Origin: JADLHS01 sp964594985
GTDB lineage: Bacteria; Verrucomicrobiota; Verrucomicrobiia; Limisphaerales; JADLHS01
Assembly: GCA_964594985.1 (NCBI GenBank)
Contig: CAZQNQ010000027.1
Location: 6,181-70,180 of the forward strand
Direction of reading: 5' to 3'
Length of the DNA: 64,000 nt
Shown: piece after piece, positions 9,792-18,400 of the stretch
Layout: the number at the start of each line of letters is the position of its first letter
Numbering within the stretch: position 1 is the first letter of the stretch
Notes under the pieces: model-generated
Seen by the model: only the letters and a program-made list of their open reading frames with translations
The model's database searches: none
What the model was told of the DNA's origin: nothing
Translations under genes and position numbers: made by a program

Positions 9792-10753
9792 TCGGGCTTG
9801 GTCTTGCCACGATGCTCTTCGTAGGCCGAGATGATCCGCTGCACCAACGGATGCCGCACCACGTCGCGCTTATCGAACTCGATCACCGCAATACCTTCCG
9901 TGTGCCGCAACACCCGATGCGCCTCCAGCAAGCCGGAATGTTTGTGCGCCGGCAGATCAATCTGCGTCTCGTCGCCAGTGATCACCGCCTTTGAGCCATG
10001 TCCGAGGCGCGTCAGAAACATCAACATCTGCTCGGTGGTGGAATTCTGCGCCTCATCCAGAATGATGAACGCATTGTTGAGCGTCCGGCCGCGCATGTAC
10101 GCCAAGGGCGCGATCTCAACCGTGTTCCGTTCCGTGTGCTTCTGGATTTCTTCCGGCGGCAACATGTCCTGCAACGCATCATGCAATGGCCGCAGATACG
10201 GCATGATCTTCTCGTAAAGGTCGCCCGGCAAAAACCCGAGCGCCTCGCCCGCCTCCACCGCCGGCCGCGTCAGAATGATCCGGGAAACTTTTCCCTCCCG
10301 CAGTGCGGACAGCGCCATCGCCACCGCAAGGTATGTCTTCCCCGTGCCCGCCGGCCCGATTCCAAACGTGATGTCATGCCCGCGGATCGCCTCTACATAT
10401 TTCTTCTGCCCGACCGTCTTCGCCGTCACGCCCGGCCGTTTCTCGTGCGTATGAACGCGGTCGTTCATCAAGTCCTTCAACGTCGTCACGCCCTCGTGTT
10501 TGACCACATTCAGCGCGTGGGTGAACTCGCGATTGCGAACCGGCGATCCGGCCTTGAGCGAATTCTCCAGTGAGACGAACAACTGCTTGGCACGTTCGAG
10601 CGCATCCGCCGCGCCCTCCAGCTTGATCCAGCCATCGCGCACCGTCGCTTTGACACCGAGCTGGTTTTCCAGTGCGTCCAGATTGCGCGGTTCGTTGTTA
10701 TACAACTGCTGCGCGATGCGCGCGTTGTCGAAGTGTAAAGTTTCCGAAGCCAT
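9788..10753 (-). CDS. PhoH-like ATPase (YbeZ/PhoL type)
   Basis: The 321-residue protein has a KH-like N-terminal part (residues 1-70) and a PhoH NTPase core: Walker A GPAGTGKT ending at K139, the PhoH motif LTRPAVEAGE, and Walker B FIILDEAQN (D233, E234). These ATPases or helicases are tied to RNA metabolism and are typically the upstream partner of ybeY, as here, with a 4-bp translational overlap. ATG at 10753 gives the normal family length. The promoter must lie within or beyond the repeat element just upstream. Confidence 0.93.
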   Translation of the reverse strand: MASETLHFDNARIAQQLYNNEPRNLDALENQLGVKATVRDGWIKLEGAADALERAKQLFVSLENSLKAGSPVRNREFTHALNVVKHEGVTTLKDLMNDRVHTHEKRPGVTAKTVGQKKYVEAIRGHDITFGIGPAGTGKTYLAVAMALSALREGKVSRIILTRPAVEAGEALGFLPGDLYEKIMPYLRPLHDALQDMLPPEEIQKHTERNTVEIAPLAYMRGRTLNNAFIILDEAQNSTTEQMLMFLTRLGHGSKAVITGDETQIDLPAHKHSGLLEAHRVLRHTEGIAVIEFDKRDVVRHPLVQRIISAYEEHRGKTKPE

Positions 10754-10790
10754 GGGGATAAATCGTTAAATGAGTGAAATGAGTGATTGG

Positions 10791-10986
10791 TTAAACCCGA
10801 ACTCCGAAGTTGGTGCGGAGCAATAATCGTAGGGCAGGCTTTCCAGCCTGCCAGTGCGGGCGACTTTCCAGTCGCCCGGTTCAACGGAACACCGGACTGG
10901 AAAGTCCGGTGTACCGGCAGGCTGGAAAGCCTGCCCTACGGGCGCAAAGGCGCGGTGATTCCCTTCCGCTTCGGAGTTCGGGTTAA
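10791..10986. repeat. MITE-like palindromic element, family A, copy 2
   Basis: This fills most of the 313-bp gap between the phoH-like gene and the HIT gene. Terminal inverted repeats cccgaactccgaag (10796-10809) and cttcggagttcggg (10969-10982) are a perfect 14-bp match, and the unit is bracketed by TTAA (10791-10794 and 10983-10986), as expected for a TTAA-targeting element. The interior holds the stacked palindromes gcaggctttccagcctgc, gggcgactttccagtcgccc and accggactggaaagtccggt. It has no coding capacity of its own. Confidence 0.85.
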
Positions 10987-11066
10987 ATGAAGCCGGTAGG
11001 GCCGTGCGTTTTGTGATCGAGGGCCGATTTAACATATTTAACCTACCATCTTAACCTGTTTAACCA

Positions 11067-11552
11067 TCACTGCTGCATCGCCTGACGAAGTTTGTCCGCC
11101 AGTTCCGTCAACGCCTGCGGCACGACGCCGACGCCAGCGATGACCGGCATGAAGTTGGTGTCCCCGTTCCAGCGCGGCACGATGTGGATATGCACGTGCT
11201 CAATGATTCCCGCCCCCGCGACCTTGCCGAGGTTGATGCCGACGTTGAAACCATCAGGCCGCATCTCGCGCTTGAGCATTGCGATACACCGGCGCACCAG
11301 CTTCCACAGATCGGAGACTTCGTCATCGGTCAATCCCTCCAAGTCCGGCGATTGTTTATATGGCACGACCATGAGATGCCCGCCCACGTAGGGATAGCGG
11401 TTCAACAGCGCATAGCACGTGCGGTCGCGCGCGATGACGAGATTGCCCGCGTCATCGCTGGATTGCGCGATGCCCGTGAACAGGCTCTCATCAAGCTGGG
11501 GCTTGGGCGCCAAAATGTATTCGATGCGCCACGGCGCGTGGAGTGAGTCCAT
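11067..11552 (-). CDS. HIT-family nucleotide hydrolase/transferase
   Basis: The 161-residue protein has the histidine-triad motif IIEHVHIHIVPRW with H119, H121 and H123, preceded by YPYVGGHLMVVPYK and FNVGINLGKVAGAG. This spacing fits the Ap4A-phosphorylase-like/FHIT-like branch of HIT proteins, which cleave dinucleoside polyphosphates or nucleoside phosphoramidates through a covalent His-nucleotidyl intermediate. The exact substrate cannot be read from sequence. It is complete and stands alone, with a repeat element downstream and the permease gene upstream. Confidence 0.92.
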   Translation of the reverse strand: MDSLHAPWRIEYILAPKPQLDESLFTGIAQSSDDAGNLVIARDRTCYALLNRYPYVGGHLMVVPYKQSPDLEGLTDDEVSDLWKLVRRCIAMLKREMRPDGFNVGINLGKVAGAGIIEHVHIHIVPRWNGDTNFMPVIAGVGVVPQALTELADKLRQAMQQ

Positions 11553-11617
11553 GCGAGCAGGTTAGAAACGGCGGGCACGAAAGTCAAAAGACGTGTTGGC
11601 TGGATTCGCTGCTGAAT

Positions 11618-13351
11618 TCAACGCGACGGCGGTGGAATGACTGGCGGCAAGTTTGGCGACGATGAAACCGGCGGAATAATTTTCCGATAAACCACCGGCA
11701 CCACTGCCTGCGTCGCAGTCCGCCGGAAATTGTCCACCAACTGCCGGCGTGCCAGACTCCAGAAAAGCCAATCCTTGCCCAAAGTCAAAACCGCCACCAC
11801 GCCGGTGCTGATCAGCGCATACCATTCGATCCAGCCCGGCACCGCAACCCCGCCCCCGAAACCACCAAAGCTGGCCATCATGATGGGGAGCGTCATGGCA
11901 CTGGAAAATGTAATCACCAACCACGGGAGGATTTGCACAAAGGCAATCGTCTTCAACGTCGCCAGCAAACTGTTCCGTGACACCAACCCCATCCATAGTC
12001 CGAACCAGATCAGAGCCACGAAATTCGCCAGGCTCAACAGCATCCCGACCCCCGCCCCGAACCACAACATCACCCACTCGGGAATCACGCCGCTGGTTCC
12101 CATGCGAATCATCCCGCCCGCGTTTGCTCCCTTGATCCCGGTGACCGTTGCGAGGAATTGCACCAGCACAATGATCGCGATTGGAAGACCGAACAACCGC
12201 ACCAGTCCCCACCACGCCCCCGGCGCAACTTTGCGAAAATCCAATGGGACTGCGAGCATCAATTCGATCAGCCCCGACCGCTTCATTTCGGCGAAAACCT
12301 GGCTTGCCTGCGATGCGGTCCAGAGATAAAGCACCAAAGTCACCACCGCATTGAGAAACCACCAGCCGGCCAAATCCCAGTATTTATTCTGGATCAAACT
12401 TGTCGCGGCAAACCAACCGACCATGACCAGGGCAATGCCCCATAGGAGCAACGATTGCCAGCGCTCCCGGCACGCCAGCCATTGCAGCGGATTCTCCCCC
12501 ATCACCACGGTGCGCAGATATTCCCGGCGACGTGACCCGCCCAGCCGCCACCAGGTGCGCCACGGCGATTTTGAAATCTCCAACCGGGCGGCTTTTTCCT
12601 GCCAGGTGCGCGGGACGAGCAGGCAGGCCGCCGCCAACAGCAACCACGCCACAACTTCGCTGACCACGAAAGCCTTCCAAAACATCGGCGGGCCTCCGTC
12701 CGCGTAGAGGAAAACCGTGAGCGGACTTGCGAGGCTCAGGATCGGACGGAATGACCTGCCCATCGCGTAAGCATAAAGCGAATCCCCGGCCGCGCCTCCG
12801 GCCAGCAAAATAAACAACAGCGCCAGCGTTGCCGCCAATGATTTTTGAGGATGTCGGCTGATGGCGGAGACAAAGATTCCCGCCGCGAGGGAAAAAAACA
12901 GCGCATGCAGCAAGGCCAGGATCGTCCGCCAGAATTGACCTCCCTCCACTCCGCCCAGCAATTGCGTGCAGGCCAGCACCGGAAAGATCGCCAGCAACGC
13001 AAACACACACCGACACGACGTCGCCAGCAGTTTTCCGAACACCACATCATAGCCACGCAGGTCTGTGAGAAACAAAAACCCGAGCGTCCCTTCCCGCTTC
13101 TCCTCGCTCAACGCATCCGAGGTGAAGAACAATCCCGCCGACAACGACACGGCCAGACTCATCCACGTGAGCACGGCGAACAAGGGTCCGCCCGGATGCG
13201 CGCCGCCGCCGCCGGGAAGGCTGACCAGCAACGTGAACAACCCGCTGGCAATGCCGAAGGCCACCAGGGCCGCAATGATGCGAAGCCAGAAAGTCATCGG
13301 CCGACGGGCCGCCACGCGCAATTCCCGTTCGACAATGGGCAGGAAGGTCAC
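11618..13351 (-). CDS. ABC-2 type permease
   Basis: The 577-residue multi-spanning protein starts MTFLPIVERELRVAARRP, the amphipathic entry helix common in ABC-2 permeases, and has about 12 hydrophobic stretches (for example IIAALVAFGIASGLFTLLVS and LAATLALLFILLAGGAAG). The segment GTLGFLFLTDLRGYDVVFGKLLA is the conserved cytoplasmic coupling region of this group. These permeases pair with an ATPase to export lipids, polysaccharides or drugs, but no ATPase gene is next to it here. Substrate unknown. The tail is rich in Pro/Ser. Confidence 0.85.
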   Translation of the reverse strand: MTFLPIVERELRVAARRPMTFWLRIIAALVAFGIASGLFTLLVSLPGGGGAHPGGPLFAVLTWMSLAVSLSAGLFFTSDALSEEKREGTLGFLFLTDLRGYDVVFGKLLATSCRCVFALLAIFPVLACTQLLGGVEGGQFWRTILALLHALFFSLAAGIFVSAISRHPQKSLAATLALLFILLAGGAAGDSLYAYAMGRSFRPILSLASPLTVFLYADGGPPMFWKAFVVSEVVAWLLLAAACLLVPRTWQEKAARLEISKSPWRTWWRLGGSRRREYLRTVVMGENPLQWLACRERWQSLLLWGIALVMVGWFAATSLIQNKYWDLAGWWFLNAVVTLVLYLWTASQASQVFAEMKRSGLIELMLAVPLDFRKVAPGAWWGLVRLFGLPIAIIVLVQFLATVTGIKGANAGGMIRMGTSGVIPEWVMLWFGAGVGMLLSLANFVALIWFGLWMGLVSRNSLLATLKTIAFVQILPWLVITFSSAMTLPIMMASFGGFGGGVAVPGWIEWYALISTGVVAVLTLGKDWLFWSLARRQLVDNFRRTATQAVVPVVYRKIIPPVSSSPNLPPVIPPPSR

Positions 13352-13522
13352 GCGCCTGAATTAGCGAACCACACCGGGTTCGGCAAGATTTCATTCCAAC
13401 AACCGGCCTGTGCGCGGAAGGCACATACACCTAAAGTTCCATTGTGGGAAACCGCTTCTGCCCCGAAAATCATAACGTCAACAAACGGCGCTCGTCGGGG
13501 CCGCGAAGGGAAAGTGAAAGCT

Positions 13523-13729
13523 ATGAAGAACAGATTCCAACCGGGCCAGGTCACAACGGTATGCTGTGTCTGCGGCCGCCACATCAATGGTCCATGGCCG
13601 GCGACGACAAAAGATTTGTCCCACGGTTACTGCCAACAGCATTACCAGGCCGCCCTGCGGGAAGTCCAAGCCTACCTCGCGTTGCTGGAGCGCCGGCAAG
13701 CCATCGCCCCACGCGCCCTCGCCGCCTGA
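13523..13729 (+). CDS. Small zinc-finger-like protein, unknown
   Basis: A 68-residue frame starts with ATG at 13523, preceded by a purine-rich aagggaaag. It contains CCVCGRHI near the N-terminus and SHGYCQQHY about 15 residues later, which together form a plausible Cys/His zinc site, then a helical Ala/Leu/Arg-rich tail. Such small knuckle proteins occur next to signalling genes, but the family is not certain. The ORF could be extended upstream in frame, but the product only looks protein-like from this ATG. It converges on the ClpX-like gene, with a palindrome between them. Confidence 0.6.
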   Translation: MKNRFQPGQVTTVCCVCGRHINGPWPATTKDLSHGYCQQHYQAALREVQAYLALLERRQAIAPRALAA

Positions 13730-13730
13730 A

Positions 13731-13800
13731 AGGAGCGCCGATCTCCAGATCGGCTCGAAGGCTTGTCTTGAAACGAGCCGATCTGGAGATCCGCGCTCCT
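13731..13800. repeat. Palindromic repeat, family B (70 bp) between convergent genes
   Basis: Outer arms aggagcgc (13731-13738) and gcgctcct (13793-13800) enclose inner arms gatctccagatcggctcg (13740-13757) and cgagccgatctggagatc (13774-13791), with a 16-nt loop. It fills the gap between two convergent stops and could act as a two-way terminator, although there is no clear T-run. The build (long perfect arms, short loop, intergenic) is like the other palindromes of the window, but the sequence is unrelated. Confidence 0.85.
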
Positions 13801-13801
13801 T

Positions 13802-15025
13802 TCACCGCAGCAATCGTCGCAACTCCTGCATTGGCGCATCCACCAACTTCGCCGTCACGGCAACCCGCTTCACCTTGCTGCTTGGCAGTTGGAATTTCAG
13901 ATCACGAAACACCCGTTCGCAAATTGTCATCAAGCCCCGCGCCCCGGTCTGTTCATTCGCCGCCAGTTCCGCCAGCCGCCGCAAGCCATCATCCTTGAAC
14001 TCGCATTTGATGCCGTAGGCCGCAAACGCCCGTTCGTATTGATGAATCAAGCTGCTCTCGCTCTTCCTCAGCACGTCGAACAGATCATCCGTGTCCAGCC
14101 CATGACACGCCACTCGCACCGGCAAGCGCCCGATGAACTCCGGCTCCAGTCCGAAGTGAATCAAGTCCGCCGTGCTCAATTGCGCCAGAAGTGAATCAAT
14201 GTTCCCATTTTTCTTATTCCGCACTCCGCACTCCGCATTCCGCAATAAATCCCGTCTTTGCTGAATGATCCCCGCAATCCCCGAAAACGCCCCGCTCACG
14301 ATGAACAAAATGTGCCGCGTGTTGATCGTCTCCGGCTGCAACGCGCCCCCGCCCCGCATCGCCGACATCGCGCTTTGCAACTGGCCCGTCATGTCGTTCG
14401 GCGACACCACTGGCACATCGCCGTCCTCCATCAGCTTGAGCAAATTCGTCTGCACACCCCGACCTGAGACATCCCGCCCGCCGCTTTCGCCGCGGGTCGC
14501 GAGCTTGTCCACCTCGTCGAGATAAATGATGCCGTGTTCGGCTTTCTTCACGTCACCACCCGCGCGCCGCGCCAAATCACGAACGAGATCATCCACATCG
14601 CCGCCGACGTAACCCGTCTCGCTGAACTTCGTCGCGTCCGCCTTCACAAACGGCACGCCGATCAACTCCGCCGCCGACCGGATCAAATGTGTCTTCCCCA
14701 CGCCCGTCGGCCCGAGCAGCAGCACGTTCTGCTTCTGATAAAACGGCGCGGCATTTCCCTCCAACGTCAGCCGCACATGCTGGAAATGATCGCACAACGC
14801 CACGCTCAACACCTTCTTCGCCTCGCGCTGTCCGATGACAAAGCGATTCAGGTGCTTCGCGATGTCCGCCGGCTTGAGATTGAAGCTGAACTCCGGCTTT
14901 GGCGGCGCGGCAAACTCCACCACGCCCGGTTTCGAGAGCCGCGTGGAACGAAGCTTCTTCGGCACGCCCGCCGTCACCGGCCCGAGCGCATCCGGCTGCC
15001 CGCTTTGTTGATTTGAAATCGCCAT
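13802..15025 (-). CDS. clpX: ClpX-like AAA+ unfoldase lacking the zinc domain and IGF loop
   Basis: The 407-residue protein has the ClpX AAA+ core: Walker A GPTGVGKT (K111), Walker B IIYLDEVDK (D170, E171), the pore-loop region ETGYVGGDVDD, EFIGRLPV (sensor region) and NEQTGARGL with sensor-2 Arg. ATG at 15025 gives MAISNQQSGQ; in-frame sequence further upstream is repeat DNA. Two family hallmarks are missing. There is no N-terminal four-Cys zinc-binding domain, and the segment that normally carries the IGF tripeptide for docking ClpP is replaced by RRDLLRNAECGVRNKKN, encoded by a 7-bp tandem repeat. It may therefore work without ClpP or with another partner. No clpP gene is nearby. Confidence 0.85.
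   Translation of the reverse strand: MAISNQQSGQPDALGPVTAGVPKKLRSTRLSKPGVVEFAAPPKPEFSFNLKPADIAKHLNRFVIGQREAKKVLSVALCDHFQHVRLTLEGNAAPFYQKQNVLLLGPTGVGKTHLIRSAAELIGVPFVKADATKFSETGYVGGDVDDLVRDLARRAGGDVKKAEHGIIYLDEVDKLATRGESGGRDVSGRGVQTNLLKLMEDGDVPVVSPNDMTGQLQSAMSAMRGGGALQPETINTRHILFIVSGAFSGIAGIIQQRRDLLRNAECGVRNKKNGNIDSLLAQLSTADLIHFGLEPEFIGRLPVRVACHGLDTDDLFDVLRKSESSLIHQYERAFAAYGIKCEFKDDGLRRLAELAANEQTGARGLMTICERVFRDLKFQLPSSKVKRVAVTAKLVDAPMQELRRLLR
14216..14243. repeat. Four tandem 7-bp units inside the ClpX-like gene
   Basis: On the plus strand the units read attccgc, actccgc, actccgc, attccgc. Together they encode the NAECGVRN part of the ClpX-like protein (residues about 263-271), exactly where ClpX proteins carry the ClpP-binding IGF loop. 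A 28-bp insert does not itself keep frame, so flanking bases must have been gained or lost with it. Confidence 0.85.
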
Positions 15026-15076
15026 GACGCGAAGTATGTACCCCGCAACCGCCCGAAATCGAATCAATCTCGCGCC

Positions 15077-15211
15077 GTAGGGCAGGTTTTCCAACCTGCC
15101 GGTGCACGGGGTTTTCCAACCCCGTGTTTCACTCAGGCCCTGCCAAAATGCGGGCCGGAAACGGGCGACTGGAAAGTCGCCCGCACTGGCAGGTTGGAAA
15201 ACCTGCCCTAC
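15077..15211. repeat. Palindromic element, family A, copy 3 (core only)
   Basis: The core starts gtagggcaggttttccaacc and ends with its inverse ggttggaaaacctgccctac. Inside are cacggggttttccaaccccgtg and gggcgactggaaagtcgccc. The terminal gaactccgaag repeats seen in copies 1 and 2 are absent. It sits 51 bp upstream of the ClpX-like start and next to the truncated hrpA 5' copy, so it may carry or block the ClpX-like promoter. Confidence 0.8.
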
Positions 15212-15239
15212 CCTCATTTCCAGATTCCCGCGCCCACCC

Positions 15240-15434
15240 TTTTCCGCTACAACACGCGCCCGGTCATGAACGACCCGCGCATCCATGAACTTCGCCAACT
15301 GCTTCCGCAGGCCATGCTGCCTGACTGGGTGCGGCTCGGCTCGCGCGCGGCCCGCTTGTTCCGCGACCGTCTCCACCCCGACAAACACGACGCGCTGCTC
15401 AATCGCCTCCTCGAACAAGCCCGCGCCTCCGTCG
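15240..15434 (+). repeat. Direct repeat, left copy of the hrpA 5' end
   Basis: These 195 bp match 21562-21756 without gaps, covering 26 bp of upstream sequence and the first 56 codons of hrpA. In the coding part there are 13 differences, 11 of them silent, so the match is about 92%. Weaker similarity continues about 25 bp further upstream. With the right copy it brackets the defence gene. Confidence 0.92.
15266..15434 (+). pseudogene. hrpA 5' remnant (56 codons)
   Basis: ATG at 15266 opens MNDPRIHELRQLL, which is the HrpA N-terminus with two changes (H7 for Q, E50 for D) relative to the intact gene at 21588. Homology stops abruptly at 15434, after which the frame runs into unrelated island sequence and ends at 15628. 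It is a broken copy left at the left edge of the inserted defence gene. The mostly silent differences show that it once evolved as working coding sequence. Confidence 0.9.
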
Positions 15435-15456
15435 TTATGCTTGCGTCGAGAATTGA

Positions 15457-18400
15457 TTATACCGGAGTTTGCTTCGATATTTCATCAAGAGTAACACAAA
15501 TACGTTCAATCTCAGCTTCCGGGTTGTGCCACCAGTCAGTTGACCAGATTCGACGAAGCTTCCAGCCAAGACCTTCAAGCACTTGCTGCCGGAGTTTGTC
15601 ACGGTCACGGGCTGTTGCGGCCCGGTGATAGGTAGCACCATCACATTCAACACCTAAGAGGTAGCGTCCTGGGTTACGCGGGGCGACGACGCCGAGGTCA
15701 ATTCGATAACCAGAACACCCGACTTGGTGATGCACAACATAGCCCGCGGCCCGAATCCGATCTGCAACAAGGATTTCAAACTCTGAATCAGGTTCGGCGT
15801 CGCCGAATGCGGTCGCTGCAGCAGCAAGCGCTTTCGGACCTCTCTCGGCGTAATCGAGAAAGTATTTGAGGTCGCGCACACCACGTGATTGTGTCCGAGT
15901 AAGATCAATTTGGTCAGCACGAAGCCCGCTAAAAACAATCACTTCATGCTTTGCCCGTGTGATGGCGACGTTCAGCCGACGCTCGCCGCCGTCACGATTA
16001 AGGGGACCAAAGTTCATCGAAACACGCCCTGTTTCATCCTGGCCGTAGCAGATGGAGAAAATAATTATGTCGCGCTCATCGCCTTGAACGCTCTCAAGAT
16101 TCTTAACAAAAACCGGCTCACCCTCGACTGGAGGTTCATCCCCAAAATGAACTTCTATCTCCGGGAATTTGCGACGTTCTTCATCCAATAGATTTTCAAC
16201 CAGTTGCTGCTGGGCTTGGCTGAATGTAACCACGCCATAAGAGCGAGGCGTGCCATCCGTTTTACGCAGCCGAGCAACAAGTTCATCGACCAGCGCGCGG
16301 GCCTCGCCCAGGTTGGTGCGCGATTTACCCTTGTCGTAACGCGCATCGGGGAGATGCTTGAAGCGGACACCGCCGAGCGATGCTTCGGGTGATGGAAAGG
16401 TCAACAAGTCATTCGCGTAGTATTGCTGGTTGCTAAAAGCAATCAGCCCTTCGTGACGACTACGATAATGCCATTGGAGGCGCTTGTGACGCAGTCCATT
16501 GGTAAGCAGTTCGTCAAGAATGCTCTCGAGATCTTTGTGTTCTTCGGGAACTGCCTCGTCTTCATCGCCAGCACTGTTGAAGAAATTTGTCGGAGGTAGT
16601 TGCTTGGGATCGCCGACGACAATCAATTGCTTGCCGCGAGCAATGGCACCGACGGCATCCCAAACTGGAATTTGGGACGCTTCATCAAAAATCACGACAT
16701 CAAAGGTTTCGTGCGAGGGTTCAAGGTATTGAGCAACGGAGAGTGGGCTCATCAACACACATGGCTTGAGCCGGGGTAACAATGTCGGGATTCGTCCCAA
16801 CAACTGCCGGACTGGAATATGCCGCATCCGTTTACCGATTTCCTTGCGGAGCAGACCGATTTCAGCCTTCGGGATGTCATCCTGAACTTGATCACGCGGA
16901 ATGCCCGCAGCAAGCCGGGCGCGAATGAGGTCGCGAGCCAGATTCGCAAGCTTATCGTCAATCTGCCGAAACCTTTCGATTCGTTCTGAGTGCTCTCGGC
17001 CAAAGAATTCTCGCAACACGGACTCATTCTCAACTGCTGCAAATAACAGAGTCCTTCGGAAGCTACGCTCAAACAAGGTTGGCAAATCAATGGTGTGGCC
17101 ATCGGACGACTCCAGCTTTGCGATAATTGGATCAAGTCCGATTTGCTGTGCCTCGTGTCGGGCCTTTTGCCACGAACACCATTCACGAATCTTAGGCCAT
17201 GCGGCAGGTAATTGTTCCGTTAGAGTGAGCACCGCCGTCAGGTGATCGTGTGCCGTGTCAAGTGGGTCACGTTGCAGGCGCACGTCAGCGGCAAAAGCCG
17301 TGAACGCTTCGTTAAACTTTATTTGCGTGTCTCGATAACGGATCAACCGGTTGCCGATACTGGTGCCGGATGCATAAGCCGCCGGCCCTTCGGTAAAAAG
17401 CCCTGCGAGCAAATTGCGGAGTTGTCCGAGCCAACTCAAGTCATCGCCGGCGCATTTTACCATGTGAGCGTGGAGAGGTTCACCCCACTTACGCGCTTTA
17501 ACGAGTGCATCAACAGACGGCTCACCTTTGGCCCAAAGCGTGCCGAGAATTGATTGTGCAGAAGACGCGGTCGCAGCAAGCGACGCATTAATCGCGCGCA
17601 CTCTTGGAGCCGCGCCGAGAAAACTGGCGATTGCCGTGGCAACCGCGACGAGATGATCGGGGGCGTCATCCAGCAGCTTGCGTTGGAAACAGGCCTCTTC
17701 CACCAACGACTCTAAGCCTTCATCAAACCGAGTAACTGCTTCGCGGTATGCGTTCAGCCGATTGCCGATAATTGTTCCCGGCTCATATGTGGTCTGCCCG
17801 TCTCGAAACAACCCGGCAATCAATTCGCGGAGTTGACCAAGCCAATCAACATTCTCACCGGCACAAGCCGCGATGGAACTGTGGAGTGCTGCACCCCAAG
17901 TGCGAACATGTGAAAGCAAATCCACATGCGGCTCCCCGTCCGCCCAAATAATTCCAAGATGCAACTCCGCCTTGGCAGTCGCCGCAGTCAATATGCCGTT
18001 GATTGACCGAAGTCGCTTGGCTGCCTGAAGCACATCTCCCATTGTCGTAGCATCGGGCTTGGATTGAGCTGGTCGAGCTTTGCGAAGCTGCCGGCGAACA
18101 GTGCCGATACGCAGCCACTTTGGCAAAAACCAAGCGGTCTTTGCCGATTGCCACCGCTCGATTAAAAAATCAAGATCGAGCGCAAGAAGTTTTGGTTCAT
18201 CGTATCCAACCAAACGTGTCCGCAATTCTGCTCGCTCACGCACCAAGGCAATCCAGTTGTCGAACTCCGCCACCCATTCGTTCCAAGGGGTGGTAGCGAA
18301 AGCTGCGCCGACTGGAGCGGAGGTTAGCAAGGCATCCACTAACCCAATTAAATGAACCAGTTCCATCCGCGATGCAGTAGGACTAGGAACACGTAGCCAC

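Noticed and set aside
9084..11000. CRISPR array, suggested by repeated similar sequences.
   Set aside because: The units are palindromic elements of 130-210 bp, not 25-40 bp repeats with uniform spacers, and no cas gene is present.
15194..15628. 144-codon plus-strand frame as an independent gene.
   Set aside because: It is repeat DNA, then the hrpA 5' remnant, then antisense of the island gene; annotated as a pseudogene fragment only.
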